The notes beneath the pieces were generated by a model, which worked only from the letters and a program-made list of their open reading frames with translations, had not been told where the DNA came from and did not search any database. Below, one piece after another: positions 1-6,657 of a DNA stretch of 10,570 bases (position 1 is the first letter of the stretch; the number at the start of each line of letters is the position of its first letter). The DNA comes from Nitrospinota bacterium (GTDB taxonomy: Bacteria; UBA8248; JACPRG01). The position numbers and the translations under genes are program-made. The stretch spans positions 2,660 to 13,229 of the forward strand of contig JASLXW010000053.1 of assembly GCA_030740135.1 (NCBI GenBank), given 5' to 3'.

Positions 1-8
1 GGTGCCTT

Positions 9-1760
9 GTGAGCAGAAATCAAGCGGAATTAAGGGGTTTGAAGGGATTTGCCGAAAACCCGGAGGGACGCGCGAATAGCGGATCAGCGGAAATTCTCAA
101 GGCCGTGAACCTGGAGGTCCTGTGGGCGATCTATAATTTCGAGACGAGTGTTGTAACTTGCAAGGACAGGCCCGAAAGGGGGTCCACTACACTCCATCGC
201 ACCCGGGCCCTCGAGCAACATGCCGTCAGGCTGGAGCAATCGGAGGAAAAGTACCGGACGGTGTTTGCGCAGGCAAACGATGCCATCGAGGTCGTCGATG
301 AAGACGGCCGGTTCATCGATTGCAACCAGAAGGCGTGTGAGATGTTCGGATACACGCGGGAGGAGCTTCTCTCCAAGAGGTTGTGGGAGGTTGTCCCGCC
401 GGAGTTTCGCGACGGGATTCGGGCGCGGATGACGCGGGTCATGGAAGGGGGCTCCGAACCACTTTGCGAGGCGATCGGCCTGAGGAAAGACGGAACGCGC
501 TTCGCCGTCGAAGTGAACTCGGGGGTCATCGAGCTTGAGGGCCGGAGGAGAATCATATCCTTCGTCCGCGATATCACCGAGCGTAAGCGCTTGGAGGAGG
601 AGCTCCAGCAGGGCCGGAAGCTCCAGGCTCTTGGACAGCTTGCGTCCGGTGTGGCCCACGACTTCAATAACGCCCTCACCGTCATTCTCGGACGCGCGGA
701 GCTCCTGAGCAGCGCCGCGCCGGACGCCGCCGCCAGCCGGCGTGACCTGGAAATCATCGAAAAGGCGGCCTCCGCCGCCGGCAAGACCGTCAAGCGCCTT
801 CAGAATTTCGCGAGAAAACGCGAGGACCGGCCGCGGGGAGAAGTCGACCTGAACGATTGTCTCCATGAAGCGGCGGAAATGGTCCGGCCCCGCTGGAAGG
901 ACCAGGCCGAGATGAACGGGGTCGTCATCGAGGTGGGGGTCGACGCGCGGCCCCGGCGAACCGTCATTCAGGGTGAGAGAGCGGAACTCCAGGAGGCCTT
1001 CATCAACCTGCTCAACAACTCGCTGGACGCAATGCCCGAGGGGGGGCGGATCAGCCTCTCCACGGAGGACTGGGCCGGGGGAGTGAGGGTGTGTGTCTCA
1101 GACATCGGAAAGGGAATGACGCCCGAGGAGCGAGAGCGGGCCTTCGACCCCTTTTTCACCACCAAGGGGGACGAGGGTTTGGGTCTCAGCATGGTTTATG
1201 GCATCGTCGAACGGCACGGCGGCGAAATCACAATCGCGAGCGAGGCGGGGGCGGGAACGTCAATCCGCCTCATCTTCCCCCATATCGCCGAGAGGGCGGG
1301 AATCCAAGACCGCCCCGACGCGGACATCCTGCCTTCAGACGGATCCGGCCGGATACTCGTCATCGACGACGAAGAGGATGTCGCGGATCTCGTGGGGGAT
1401 CTATTGCGGCTGGGGGGATACGAAGTGGCGGTTGCCAATGACCCTCGCGAGGGGTTGAGCAGATTCCGGTCGGAAACCTTCGACCTGGTCCTGACGGATC
1501 TGGGAATGCCCGGAATGATGGGCTGGCAGGTCGCCTGGGAAGTCAAGGAATTGAATTCCGGCGTCCCGGTCATATTGATCACGGGTTGGGCGGTGGAGTT
1601 GGACGAAAAACAGATTGCGGAAAGCGGTGTCGCTTTGGTCTTGGAAAAACCGGTTCAGGCCAAGGAACTTCTGCATGCCGTGAGGAAAACCCTTCGAGAG
1701 AAAGGGGAAGACAGCGCCAACCTCATCGCAAAAGATGTGGGGTCAGGTCTTACCTCCTAA
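9..1760 (+). CDS. PAS-domain hybrid sensor histidine kinase with C-terminal receiver domain
   Basis: This gene encodes a soluble-looking two-component hybrid kinase of 583 residues with no clear membrane segment. Domains in order: a poorly conserved N-terminal stretch (1-70), a PAS sensor (about 78-195, ending in the usual DITERK-type segment), a dimerisation/phosphoacceptor domain with His217 in the motif GVAHDFNN, and an ATP-binding domain with N box Asn333/Asn336/Asn337, Asp365 in DIGKGM and FDPFFTTK. A receiver follows, with acidic pocket Asp453/Asp454, phosphoacceptor Asp497, Thr525 and Lys547. It should autophosphorylate on His217 and pass the phosphate to Asp497; no separate response regulator or output domain is visible nearby. 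The GTG start at 9 is uncertain: the frame is open to the window edge, and GTG at 105 is an alternative. The ATP-lid glycine box is short (DEGLGLS where GTGLGLS is usual). The last six residues come from a repeat element. The signal sensed is unknown. Confidence 0.9.
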   Translation: MSRNQAELRGLKGFAENPEGRANSGSAEILKAVNLEVLWAIYNFETSVVTCKDRPERGSTTLHRTRALEQHAVRLEQSEEKYRTVFAQANDAIEVVDEDGRFIDCNQKACEMFGYTREELLSKRLWEVVPPEFRDGIRARMTRVMEGGSEPLCEAIGLRKDGTRFAVEVNSGVIELEGRRRIISFVRDITERKRLEEELQQGRKLQALGQLASGVAHDFNNALTVILGRAELLSSAAPDAAASRRDLEIIEKAASAAGKTVKRLQNFARKREDRPRGEVDLNDCLHEAAEMVRPRWKDQAEMNGVVIEVGVDARPRRTVIQGERAELQEAFINLLNNSLDAMPEGGRISLSTEDWAGGVRVCVSDIGKGMTPEERERAFDPFFTTKGDEGLGLSMVYGIVERHGGEITIASEAGAGTSIRLIFPHIAERAGIQDRPDADILPSDGSGRILVIDDEEDVADLVGDLLRLGGYEVAVANDPREGLSRFRSETFDLVLTDLGMPGMMGWQVAWEVKELNSGVPVILITGWAVELDEKQIAESGVALVLEKPVQAKELLHAVRKTLREKGEDSANLIAKDVGSGLTS

Positions 1761-1931
1761 CAGTTTCTGATTTTCTCGCGGGTCTTTGGAAAGAGAAAAG
1801 CAAGTTTGGGGTCAATTCTTGACTTTGCACTCCGTTACGGGTTCGCGCCCAATCGAGGCGCGGGTTCGGGTGTCCGCCTCTCCTGGATATGAAAAACATA
1901 CGGCTAAAGAGCAAAGTGAAGATCTGACCCC
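1739..1931. repeat. MITE/REP-like element with terminal inverted repeats
   Basis: The outer ends are inverted repeats: GGGGTCAGGTCTT at 1739-1751 and AAGATCTGACCCC at 1919-1931, which match at 12 of 13 bases when one is reverse-complemented. A third copy lies inside at 1808-1828; over 21 bases it matches the reverse complement of 1911-1931 at 18 positions. Between the copies are an AT-rich hairpin (1771-1777 with 1793-1799) and a GC hairpin (1844-1849 with 1857-1862). No transposase is present. Motifs beginning GGGGTCAG next to short palindromes resemble the repeats mobilised by REP-associated tyrosine transposases; that link is from memory and is inference. The element fills most of the gap between the convergent kinase and nnrS genes and overlaps the kinase stop codon. 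The rest of the gap (1932-1970) holds only a short palindrome, CATCCCTGGGATG. Confidence 0.6.
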
Positions 1932-1970
1932 ATCCCTGGGATGACCCGATCCTCTCCCGATCCCGCCGGC

Positions 1971-3185
1971 TTACTCCGGAATCCCGTCCGGGCGGCCCCG
2001 GGTCAGAATCGGCCAGTAGATGACGGCGTAAATGACGAACGCCGCCGCCCAAAGCCCCCCCGAGATCAGCAGCGTCTCCCTGTAGGTTTCGTAGAAGATT
2101 ATGGGAGCGGCGGTCCGCAAGAGGGCCGCGGCCGTGAGGAGAAGATAGGAGAGGATGACCATCGGGTGGATTTTCGCGGGCCTGCCGGTGTGGAGCAGTC
2201 CGACGATCGACATCACGGCCAGAATCGTCGTCCCGATCCCGCCCACCGTTATCGCGTGCAGGGCGCTCACCTCGGGAACGGGGCCGTCCAGATAGGCGAT
2301 GCCCAGACAGGCCAAGCCCGCAATCACCCAGGCGTATCCCAGGTGGAGCGCCGCGATGTAGGGTTTTCGGAGCAGCCGTCCGGCTCTCCAGTGCGCCATG
2401 CGGACGATCTGAATGGCCGCCGCCGCGAGGGCGAGGAGGCCGACCCAGGCGGCTTCCCGGTCCAGCAGGTTCGCGGCGAGCAGGAGCGTGACGGAGATGA
2501 TGGCGGCCGCTTCGAGAGACGGGCGCGAGGCCGGGGTCTTCGATCCCCCCGTTGTCATGCGCTCGATGTCGCAGAACGTGGGGACGATTCGGCCGATGAC
2601 GATGACGATCAACAGCGCCAACAGTCCCACGCCGAGCCAAAGCCCCGGCTGCCCCGCGCCCTTGATTCCGCGCAGGGGTTCCAGATGGATCAACAGGTTC
2701 GCGGTGAAGAAAAGACCGAAAACAACGTAGTAGAGCAGGTGAATGCGGTTCCCGCGGGCGAACAATACGGGCGCCAGGACGTATCCCAGAACAGGAAACA
2801 GCGCCAAGTCGGCCGCCGCCACGGCGTAGGCGGGCAGGACGCCCGAGAGCCACATGGCGACGCGCCCGGCGGCCCAAACGCCGATGACCAGACCGAGGCG
2901 GGCGCCCTGCACGGGGGGGTGCTGGGTCCAGGTCGCCGTCGCCGTGAGGAGAAACCCGGACACCGCGGCCGCCGCGAAGCCGAACACCATCTCGTGGGCG
3001 CGCCAGACCACGGGATCAAGCACCGCCGGAACGAACCCGGTCCCCAAGAAGAGGGCCATCCACGCGCTCAGGAAAAAAGCCCCGTAGACGCTGGCCAGAA
3101 GAAAGAACGGGCGGAACCCTCTCCTCAACAGGGGGATATGTTCTTTCTTGATCCTCGGCAGGATTGGGATCGTCGAATAGGCCAT
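1971..3185 (-). CDS. nnrS: NnrS family heme/copper membrane protein
   Basis: This 404-residue polytopic membrane protein has roughly twelve hydrophobic segments, the usual size for NnrS. Family signatures are clear: LLRRGFRPFFLLAS near residues 19-32, WRAHEMVFGFAAAAVSGFLL at 61-80, GRIVPTFCD near 198-206, ALHAITVGGIGTTILAVMS at 308-326 and LLHTGRP at 330-336. Histidines 64, 89, 149, 167, 265, 281, 310 and 332 lie in or near membrane segments and are candidate heme or copper ligands. NnrS proteins are heme- and copper-containing membrane proteins linked to denitrification and to tolerance of nitric oxide; the exact reaction is not settled. No nitrite or nitric-oxide reductase gene is in the window. 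The ATG start has only a weak GGCGGGA upstream, inside the end of a decayed SUMF1-family fragment. The stop codon is TAA. The long plus-strand frame opposite is a high-GC shadow. Confidence 0.93.
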   Translation of the reverse strand: MAYSTIPILPRIKKEHIPLLRRGFRPFFLLASVYGAFFLSAWMALFLGTGFVPAVLDPVVWRAHEMVFGFAAAAVSGFLLTATATWTQHPPVQGARLGLVIGVWAAGRVAMWLSGVLPAYAVAAADLALFPVLGYVLAPVLFARGNRIHLLYYVVFGLFFTANLLIHLEPLRGIKGAGQPGLWLGVGLLALLIVIVIGRIVPTFCDIERMTTGGSKTPASRPSLEAAAIISVTLLLAANLLDREAAWVGLLALAAAAIQIVRMAHWRAGRLLRKPYIAALHLGYAWVIAGLACLGIAYLDGPVPEVSALHAITVGGIGTTILAVMSIVGLLHTGRPAKIHPMVILSYLLLTAAALLRTAAPIIFYETYRETLLISGGLWAAAFVIYAVIYWPILTRGRPDGIPE

Positions 3186-3192
3186 GACTCAG

Positions 3193-3366
3193 TTAATCCC
3201 GCCATGCGCCCCCTTTTTGCAACCTGAGATCGGGGTCGGGCCTGCGGACCTTGTCTGAAAGGAATCGGTCAGGAAGAGGTTCGGCCACCCATTCCCACAC
3301 ATTTCCCATGAGATCGTGCACACGATAGGGACTGGCGCCTTTCGGGAAGCGTCCGACAGGGGCGCA
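3193..3366 (-). pseudogene. Fragment of a formylglycine-generating-enzyme (SUMF1/FGE-sulfatase) family gene
   Basis: Read on the minus strand, this open stretch encodes about 57 residues with family hallmarks in order: PVGRFPKGASPYRVHDLMGN, then VWEWVAEP, then a variable stretch and KGGAW, ending RD-stop. In intact FGE-sulfatase proteins this block (PVG.fp.Na.GlyDM.GNvwEW...rGGsW) lies near the C-terminus of a domain of about 250 residues. Here everything upstream of PVG is missing: the frame continues only to a TGA at 3409-3411 with no homologous sequence. The final conserved segment (GFR-type end) is also gone. It ends eight bases before the nnrS start on the same strand, so it was probably once cotranscribed with nnrS. 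It cannot make a functional enzyme. The family includes sulfatase activators and NirV, which accompanies copper nitrite reductase; which subfamily this was cannot be told. The remainder of the 306-base gap to the chorismate mutase gene (3367-3491) shows no convincing gene. Confidence 0.75.
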
Positions 3367-3491
3367 GACCAGGTGAGAAATCCAGGCTAACTGGGGGCCG
3401 GTGGATCGTCAAGGGAATTTCAGGAGGGAAATGGGGAGAGCCGCCGGGTCGACTTGACCCGTGTCAGGCTTTGTGCCAACTTACGCCTGCC

Positions 3492-3758
3492 ATGGAAAAA
3501 ACTGGGATTCGACCTCAAATTGACGAGTTGGACGAGCAAATCGTCCGGTTGCTGAACCGCCGGGCGACCCTGGGACTCCGGGCGGGGGAGGCCAAACGGG
3601 TTCGGGGCGAGCCGATTCACGACTCGGACCGGGAAGCGGAAGTGCTCAAGCGCGTTTCCTCGAAGGCGACAGGTCCCCTCCCGCCGGACGCCCTGGTCCG
3701 GATCTACTCGCGGATCATCGAGGAGACCCGGAGTCTGGAAGAGTTGGAATCAGGCTGA
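3492..3758 (+). CDS. Monofunctional AroQ-type chorismate mutase
   Basis: This 88-residue all-helical protein is a stand-alone chorismate mutase, which rearranges chorismate to prephenate in phenylalanine and tyrosine synthesis in the cytoplasm. Its length fits the free AroQ domain. By alignment from memory with the E. coli P-protein mutase, the active-site set is present: Arg7, Arg24, Lys35, Asp44, Arg47 and Glu48, the last three in the HDSDRE segment. A glutamate near 83 or 84 replaces the terminal glutamine, as in several other mutases. I chose ATG 3492 because the domain begins immediately after it; a TTG at 3471 in the same frame would add seven unconserved residues. No good ribosome site precedes either start. 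There is no fused prephenate dehydratase, dehydrogenase or DAHP synthase domain, and no other aromatic pathway gene is adjacent. Confidence 0.88.
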   Translation: MEKTGIRPQIDELDEQIVRLLNRRATLGLRAGEAKRVRGEPIHDSDREAEVLKRVSSKATGPLPPDALVRIYSRIIEETRSLEELESG

Positions 3759-3834
3759 ATGAATGGCGTTGTGACGCAAGGCAAGTGCTCGTGAGGTGAA
3801 TCCCCCCTTCGATTTCCGCGTTTTGAATTCAAGC

Positions 3835-3863
3835 TTGACATCCGAATCTCCGACTTGTAACTT
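3835..3863 (+). promoter_or_regulatory. Sigma70-type promoter of the atpZIBE operon
   Basis: A perfect -35 box TTGACA (3835-3840) is followed after exactly 17 bases by TAACTT (3858-3863), a 4/6 match to the -10 consensus. Transcription should begin near 3870, giving a leader of about 40 bases before atpZ. The local sequence is AT-rich compared with its surroundings. A 10-base palindrome, TTGAATTCAA (3823-3832), lies just upstream of the -35 box and could bind a regulator, but this is unsupported. Confidence 0.7.
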
Positions 3864-3869
3864 CGCTGT

Positions 3870-3887
3870 TTGTGAAATATTTATCAT
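3870..3887. promoter_or_regulatory. Candidate Rex operator over the atp transcription start
   Basis: TTGTGAAATATTTATCAT matches the palindromic Rex site TTGTGAAATATTTCACAA at 15 of 18 positions; the left half is perfect and the right half has three mismatches. It begins at the predicted transcription start, seven bases after the -10 box, where a bound repressor would block initiation. A rex gene lies directly downstream of this operon. Rex binds such sites when NADH is low relative to NAD+ and is released by NADH. The site match is seen; the regulation is inference. Confidence 0.6.
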
Positions 3888-3908
3888 GCTCCCCGGGAGA
3901 CCTTGGCC

Positions 3909-4208
3909 GTGCGCTCCGGCCGGAAATCGGAGTCGGCTTCGACGCCATCACAAGATTCTGAGCGGGCCCCGGAGGATCCGGGGGGAGAGCCGAATTCCTC
4001 CGGCGGCGGCTTGCGCCAAATGGGCGACCTGCTCTCGATGGGATGGAACCTCGCCCTTTGCATCGGGGTGGGTCTCGCGCTGGGGGTCATTCTCGACAGG
4101 TGGCTGGATACGCGGCCCTGGGGGATTCTCATTTTCCTCCTCCTGGGGATTGCGGCGGGGTTTGTCAACCTTTTTCGGACGGCGATTCGCCTGGGACGGA
4201 AAAAATGA
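3909..4208 (+). CDS. atpZ: AtpZ/AtpI family F0F1 ATP synthase-associated small membrane protein
   Basis: This encodes 99 residues from GTG 3909. A hydrophilic, Ser/Pro-rich N-terminal third is followed by two membrane helices (about 44-62 and 71-90) and a basic tail ending RLGRKK. The paired helices with WLDTRPWG between them are typical of the ATPase_gene1 (AtpZ) family, found first in many atp operons and implicated in assembly of the c ring or in Mg2+/Ca2+ transport. I favour GTG 3909 because GGGAG (3895-3899) lies nine bases upstream; TTG at 3903 in the same frame would leave only three. The gene ends in an ATGA overlap with atpI, so the two are probably translationally coupled. It is the first gene after the predicted promoter. 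Confidence 0.82.
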   Translation: MRSGRKSESASTPSQDSERAPEDPGGEPNSSGGGLRQMGDLLSMGWNLALCIGVGLALGVILDRWLDTRPWGILIFLLLGIAAGFVNLFRTAIRLGRKK

Positions 4209-4687
4209 CGCCGCGGATTCAACAAAGAATTCGACCCGTGGAACCGACGACGGATGACGCCGTCCTGATTGCGGTGGAGCGGCGGGGTTGGGCGTTGCTC
4301 GCCGCCGCCTCGTTGTTTGCCCTGGCGTTCTCCGGATTCGACGCGGCCGGAGGCGTTGTTTTGGGCGGCGCCGTGGGTTTGCTGAATTTCCGGCTGATCA
4401 AGGTGTATTTCGACGGGGTTCTGAGGCGGGGCCGCCGGCCGGCGGGGTGGGTGCATGCGTTGTACATGGCGAAGTACGCCGCCCTGGCGTTGCTCCTGGC
4501 GGCTGTCTTCCGCGTTTGGGGGCCGCACCCCCTGGGGGTGATCGGCGGGTTCTCCATCTCGGTTGCGGGGCTGATCTGGGTCGGCTTGGCCGTTCCCGGC
4601 GGCGCCCGTAAGGGTGAGGGCGCCGATTCGATGAAAGGTCTTTCTATGACGAGTCGTTTGGCGAGGCGGATGGGGATGCGGGCATGA
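4205..4687 (+). CDS. atpI: ATP synthase subunit I (AtpI)
   Basis: This is a 160-residue membrane protein with four predicted helices (about 27-43, 47-66, 84-104 and 107-130). The glycine-rich second helix runs into NFRLIKVYF, and the [10 protein letters not shown] segment in helix three fits the ATP-synt_I family. AtpI assists assembly of the c ring or stability of the F0 complex and is not part of the final rotary motor. Sequence conservation in this family is low, so the call rests heavily on position between atpZ and atpB. The start overlaps the atpZ stop (ATGA) and the stop overlaps the atpB start in the same way, pointing to one transcript with coupled translation. A polar tail of about 30 residues follows the last helix. 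Confidence 0.8.
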   Translation: MTPRIQQRIRPVEPTTDDAVLIAVERRGWALLAAASLFALAFSGFDAAGGVVLGGAVGLLNFRLIKVYFDGVLRRGRRPAGWVHALYMAKYAALALLLAAVFRVWGPHPLGVIGGFSISVAGLIWVGLAVPGGARKGEGADSMKGLSMTSRLARRMGMRA

Positions 4688-5346
4688 AAGAGCCCTTCAT
4701 GTATTTTTATATTCCGGGCCTGCCGCTTCACGTGATGATCGTTCTGGTGGCGGTGTCCCTGGTCATCAAGCGCTCGCTCCAGTGGGCGCCGGCGGGCGGT
4801 CAGAATTTTTCCGAGACGTTTTTCGGAGGCCTGCTCGATTTAATCGACAACGTGATGGGTCGCGGGGGCCGGGCCTATTTCCCGCTTCTGGCCACCCTCG
4901 GGATCTATATTTTCGCTTCCAACCTGATGGGTCTCATTCCCGGGATGTTCTCACCGACGGCGAATATCAATACGACGGCCTCGTGCGCCATCACCGTGTT
5001 TCTGATGACCCATTACGTTGGGGTGAAGACCCATGGCTGGGGCTATCTCAAGCAGTTCACCGGGCCCATTTGGTGGCTCGCTCCGTTAATGGTGGTCATC
5101 GAGTTGATCGGGCACCTGGCCCGTCCTTTGTCATTGTCGGTCCGCCTCTTCGGGAACATCTTCGGGAAGGAGCAGGTGATCGTGAACATTTTCGTTCTCA
5201 GTCTCCTGTTCAAATTCCTTTGGGTGCCCGTGCTGGCGCCTTCTTTGATTCTCGTCTTCGCGATTTTCATGAGTTTCATCCAGGCGTTCGTGTTTGTGCT
5301 CCTGTCGATGATTTACCTGGCCGGTGCTTTGGAAGAGCATCACTGA
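4684..5346 (+). CDS. atpB: F0 ATP synthase subunit a
   Basis: Subunit a forms the two ion half-channels next to the c ring in the cytoplasmic membrane. The 220-residue protein carries the family's strongest motif, [19 protein letters not shown] (140-158), in which Arg154 is the essential stator arginine (Arg210 in E. coli). Gln200 in [20 protein letters not shown] corresponds to E. coli Gln252. SNLMGLIPG near residue 80 is also typical. The length is at the short end of the family because the N-terminal periplasmic part is brief. It starts within the atpI stop codon (ATGA) and lies 23 bases from the preferred atpE start. No F1 genes follow atpE, so this organism splits its atp genes into at least two loci, as many Desulfobacterota do. 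Confidence 0.97.
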   Translation: MKEPFMYFYIPGLPLHVMIVLVAVSLVIKRSLQWAPAGGQNFSETFFGGLLDLIDNVMGRGGRAYFPLLATLGIYIFASNLMGLIPGMFSPTANINTTASCAITVFLMTHYVGVKTHGWGYLKQFTGPIWWLAPLMVVIELIGHLARPLSLSVRLFGNIFGKEQVIVNIFVLSLLFKFLWVPVLAPSLILVFAIFMSFIQAFVFVLLSMIYLAGALEEHH

Positions 5347-5369
5347 TGGAAGAGGGAAAGGAGAATTTG

Positions 5370-5738
5370 ATGAACCGAAAAGTGCTTGGAGTCCTACTCC
5401 TTGCGGGGGTTTCGCTCCTGCTTGCGGGCGAAGCCGCCTGGGCGGCCGAGGCCGCCGGGAAGGGGGGAGCAGCAGGCGCCGGAAAGATGACCTACTTTCT
5501 GGTGGCCGCGTTCAGTTGCATGTTCGGGCTGGGGATGGCCGCCGTCGGCGGGGCCGTGAGCCAGGGCAAGGGAATCGCCAGCGCTCTGGACGGAATGGCG
5601 AGAAACCCCGGAGCGGCCGCTGATATCCGGACGACGCTCATCATCGGGTTGGCGCTGATCGAGTCGCTGGTCATCTACGTCCTGTTGGTGGCCATTATTC
5701 TGTTGTTCGTCGACCCGTTCAAGCTGCTGGGCGGTTGA
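5370..5738 (+). CDS. atpE: F0 ATP synthase subunit c with N-terminal leader
   Basis: Subunit c forms the rotating ring that carries ions through the membrane. The usual 80-residue hairpin occupies about 40-120, with the polar loop ARNP at 77-80 and the ion-binding carboxylate Glu98 in helix two. Ahead of it is a signal-peptide-like leader of about 25-30 residues (MNRK, a hydrophobic core, then AWAAEA), making the protein 122 residues. Similar leaders occur in some other bacteria. Gln65, Glu98 and Ser99 line up with Gln32, Glu65 and Ser66 of the sodium-binding Ilyobacter ring, but Leu100 replaces Thr67, so the coupling ion is unclear. The ATG has a good AAAGGAG seven bases upstream. An in-frame ATG at 5346 overlapping the atpB stop would add eight residues but lacks that site. 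Confidence 0.95.
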   Translation: MNRKVLGVLLLAGVSLLLAGEAAWAAEAAGKGGAAGAGKMTYFLVAAFSCMFGLGMAAVGGAVSQGKGIASALDGMARNPGAAADIRTTLIIGLALIESLVIYVLLVAIILLFVDPFKLLGG

Positions 5739-5750
5739 CGAGACGGGTTG

Positions 5751-5785
5751 CCGGCCGGGGGACCGGTGGCCGGTCCCCCGGCCGG
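5751..5785 (+). terminator. Perfect 16-bp hairpin at the end of the atp operon
   Basis: CCGGCCGGGGGACCGG (5751-5766) and its exact reverse complement (5770-5785) flank the three-base loop TGG, twelve bases after the atpE stop codon. The stem is almost all G and C and should be very stable. No run of T follows (ATCAGAGAGA), so it lacks the second half of a standard intrinsic terminator. It may pause polymerase, act in partial termination before rex, or protect the 3' end of the atp mRNA from exonucleases. Confidence 0.65.
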
Positions 5786-5871
5786 ATCAGAGAGACGGAC
5801 ATCCATTCGACGCGGCGGGGTCCGTGCCTCTCCGTAGAAGCCTCGGTGCAAATTCGGCCGAATCAATCGCG

Positions 5872-6657
5872 ATGAGATCTCCAAAAGACAAGTCCGGGCG
5901 TCCACCCGGAAAACGGAGAACGGTCCCCCGCGGTCCCCGCTCCGGCCGGGCCTCGAAGCCGCCCGAGCGCCGACTGGGGAAGGCCAAGCCGCTTGAACCC
6001 GAACACATTCCCGAGGCGACTGTCCATCGCCTATCGATCTACGGCCGGGTGCTTCATCTGATGGACGGCGAGGGCCTGAGCATCGTCTCCTCGGCGACGC
6101 TGGCGAGCCGGTGTGGATTCAATCCCGCCCAGATCCGAAAGGACCTGGCGTACTTCGGCGGGTTTGGAATCCGGGGCCTGGGGTATCGGGTGCGTGAGTT
6201 GCGTGACGCCCTGCGGCGCATCCTGGGCGTTGTCCGGGTCTGGCGCGTGGCCCTGGTCGGTGCGGGGAACCTGGGGGCCGCTTTGCTGGCCTATCAGGGA
6301 TTCGTCCAGCTCGGATTCGAGATCGCCGCCGTCCTCGATAAAGATCCCGCGCGGACACGCCTGGGCCGGATGAAGAAGACCGAGGTGTTGGCGATGGAGG
6401 CCCTGCCGGAAATCGTTCGGCAAAGGGACATCCGGATCGGCATCATCGCGGTGCCCGCCGAGAGCGCCCAGGAGGTGGCGGACCGGCTTGTTAAAGCCAA
6501 GGTGAGCGCCATCCTCAATTTCGCCCCCATCCGGCTGAGCGTTCCCGCGGCTGTCAGGCTTCGCAACGTCGACCTCGGACTGGAGTTGGAAGGGCTTGCC
6601 TATTACCTCACGCAGGACAAGCGCAATGCCCGGAAGCCGCTGCTCCGCGGCGCCTGA
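5872..6657 (+). CDS. rex: Redox-sensing transcriptional repressor Rex
   Basis: Rex is a homodimeric repressor that reads the NADH/NAD+ ratio. From ATG 5872 the protein is 261 residues: a basic, proline-rich extension (1-45), a winged-helix DNA-binding domain (about 46-115, with NPAQIRKDLAYFGGFGIRG), a Rossmann domain with GAGNLG at 130-135, IGIIAVPAESAQEVAD and LNFAPIRLSVP, and the C-terminal swapped helix (NVDLGLELEGLAYYL). Typical Rex proteins have 210-225 residues and begin near IPEATVHRL, so the extension is unusual. A GTG at 5824 would add 16 more residues, but that stretch has low third-position GC and looks noncoding; neither start has a good ribosome site. A palindrome, ATTCGGCCGAAT (5852-5863), just upstream is a possible operator, though unlike a Rex box. 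The gene follows the atp hairpin and overlaps tsaB by 32 bases. Likely targets include the atp promoter. Confidence 0.95.
   Translation: MRSPKDKSGRPPGKRRTVPRGPRSGRASKPPERRLGKAKPLEPEHIPEATVHRLSIYGRVLHLMDGEGLSIVSSATLASRCGFNPAQIRKDLAYFGGFGIRGLGYRVRELRDALRRILGVVRVWRVALVGAGNLGAALLAYQGFVQLGFEIAAVLDKDPARTRLGRMKKTEVLAMEALPEIVRQRDIRIGIIAVPAESAQEVADRLVKAKVSAILNFAPIRLSVPAAVRLRNVDLGLELEGLAYYLTQDKRNARKPLLRGA

Noticed and set aside
132..137. Perfect TATAAT inside the start of the kinase gene as an internal promoter
   Set aside because: No acceptable -35 box lies 16-18 bases upstream, and it is within the reading frame.
1941..3227. Plus-strand open frame of 428 codons opposite nnrS
   Set aside because: It has a low-complexity, Arg/Gly/Asp-rich composition and no family motifs, and lies exactly antisense to a clear NnrS protein; it is a high-GC shadow frame.
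3422..3457. AGGAGGG followed by ATG and an eight-codon frame upstream of the chorismate mutase gene, as a leader peptide
   Set aside because: The spacing between the ribosome site and ATG is only about three bases, the peptide has no run of regulatory amino acids, and no attenuator hairpins follow.
3796..4257. Open frame of 153 codons overlapping atpZ
   Set aside because: It has no family motif, runs out of frame with the clear AtpZ membrane helices, and lacks a ribosome site.
5852..5863. Palindrome ATTCGGCCGAAT upstream of rex as a Rex autoregulatory site
   Set aside because: It lacks the TTGTGA/TCACAA half-sites of Rex boxes, and no promoter is seen beside it; kept only as a generic possible operator in the rex entry.
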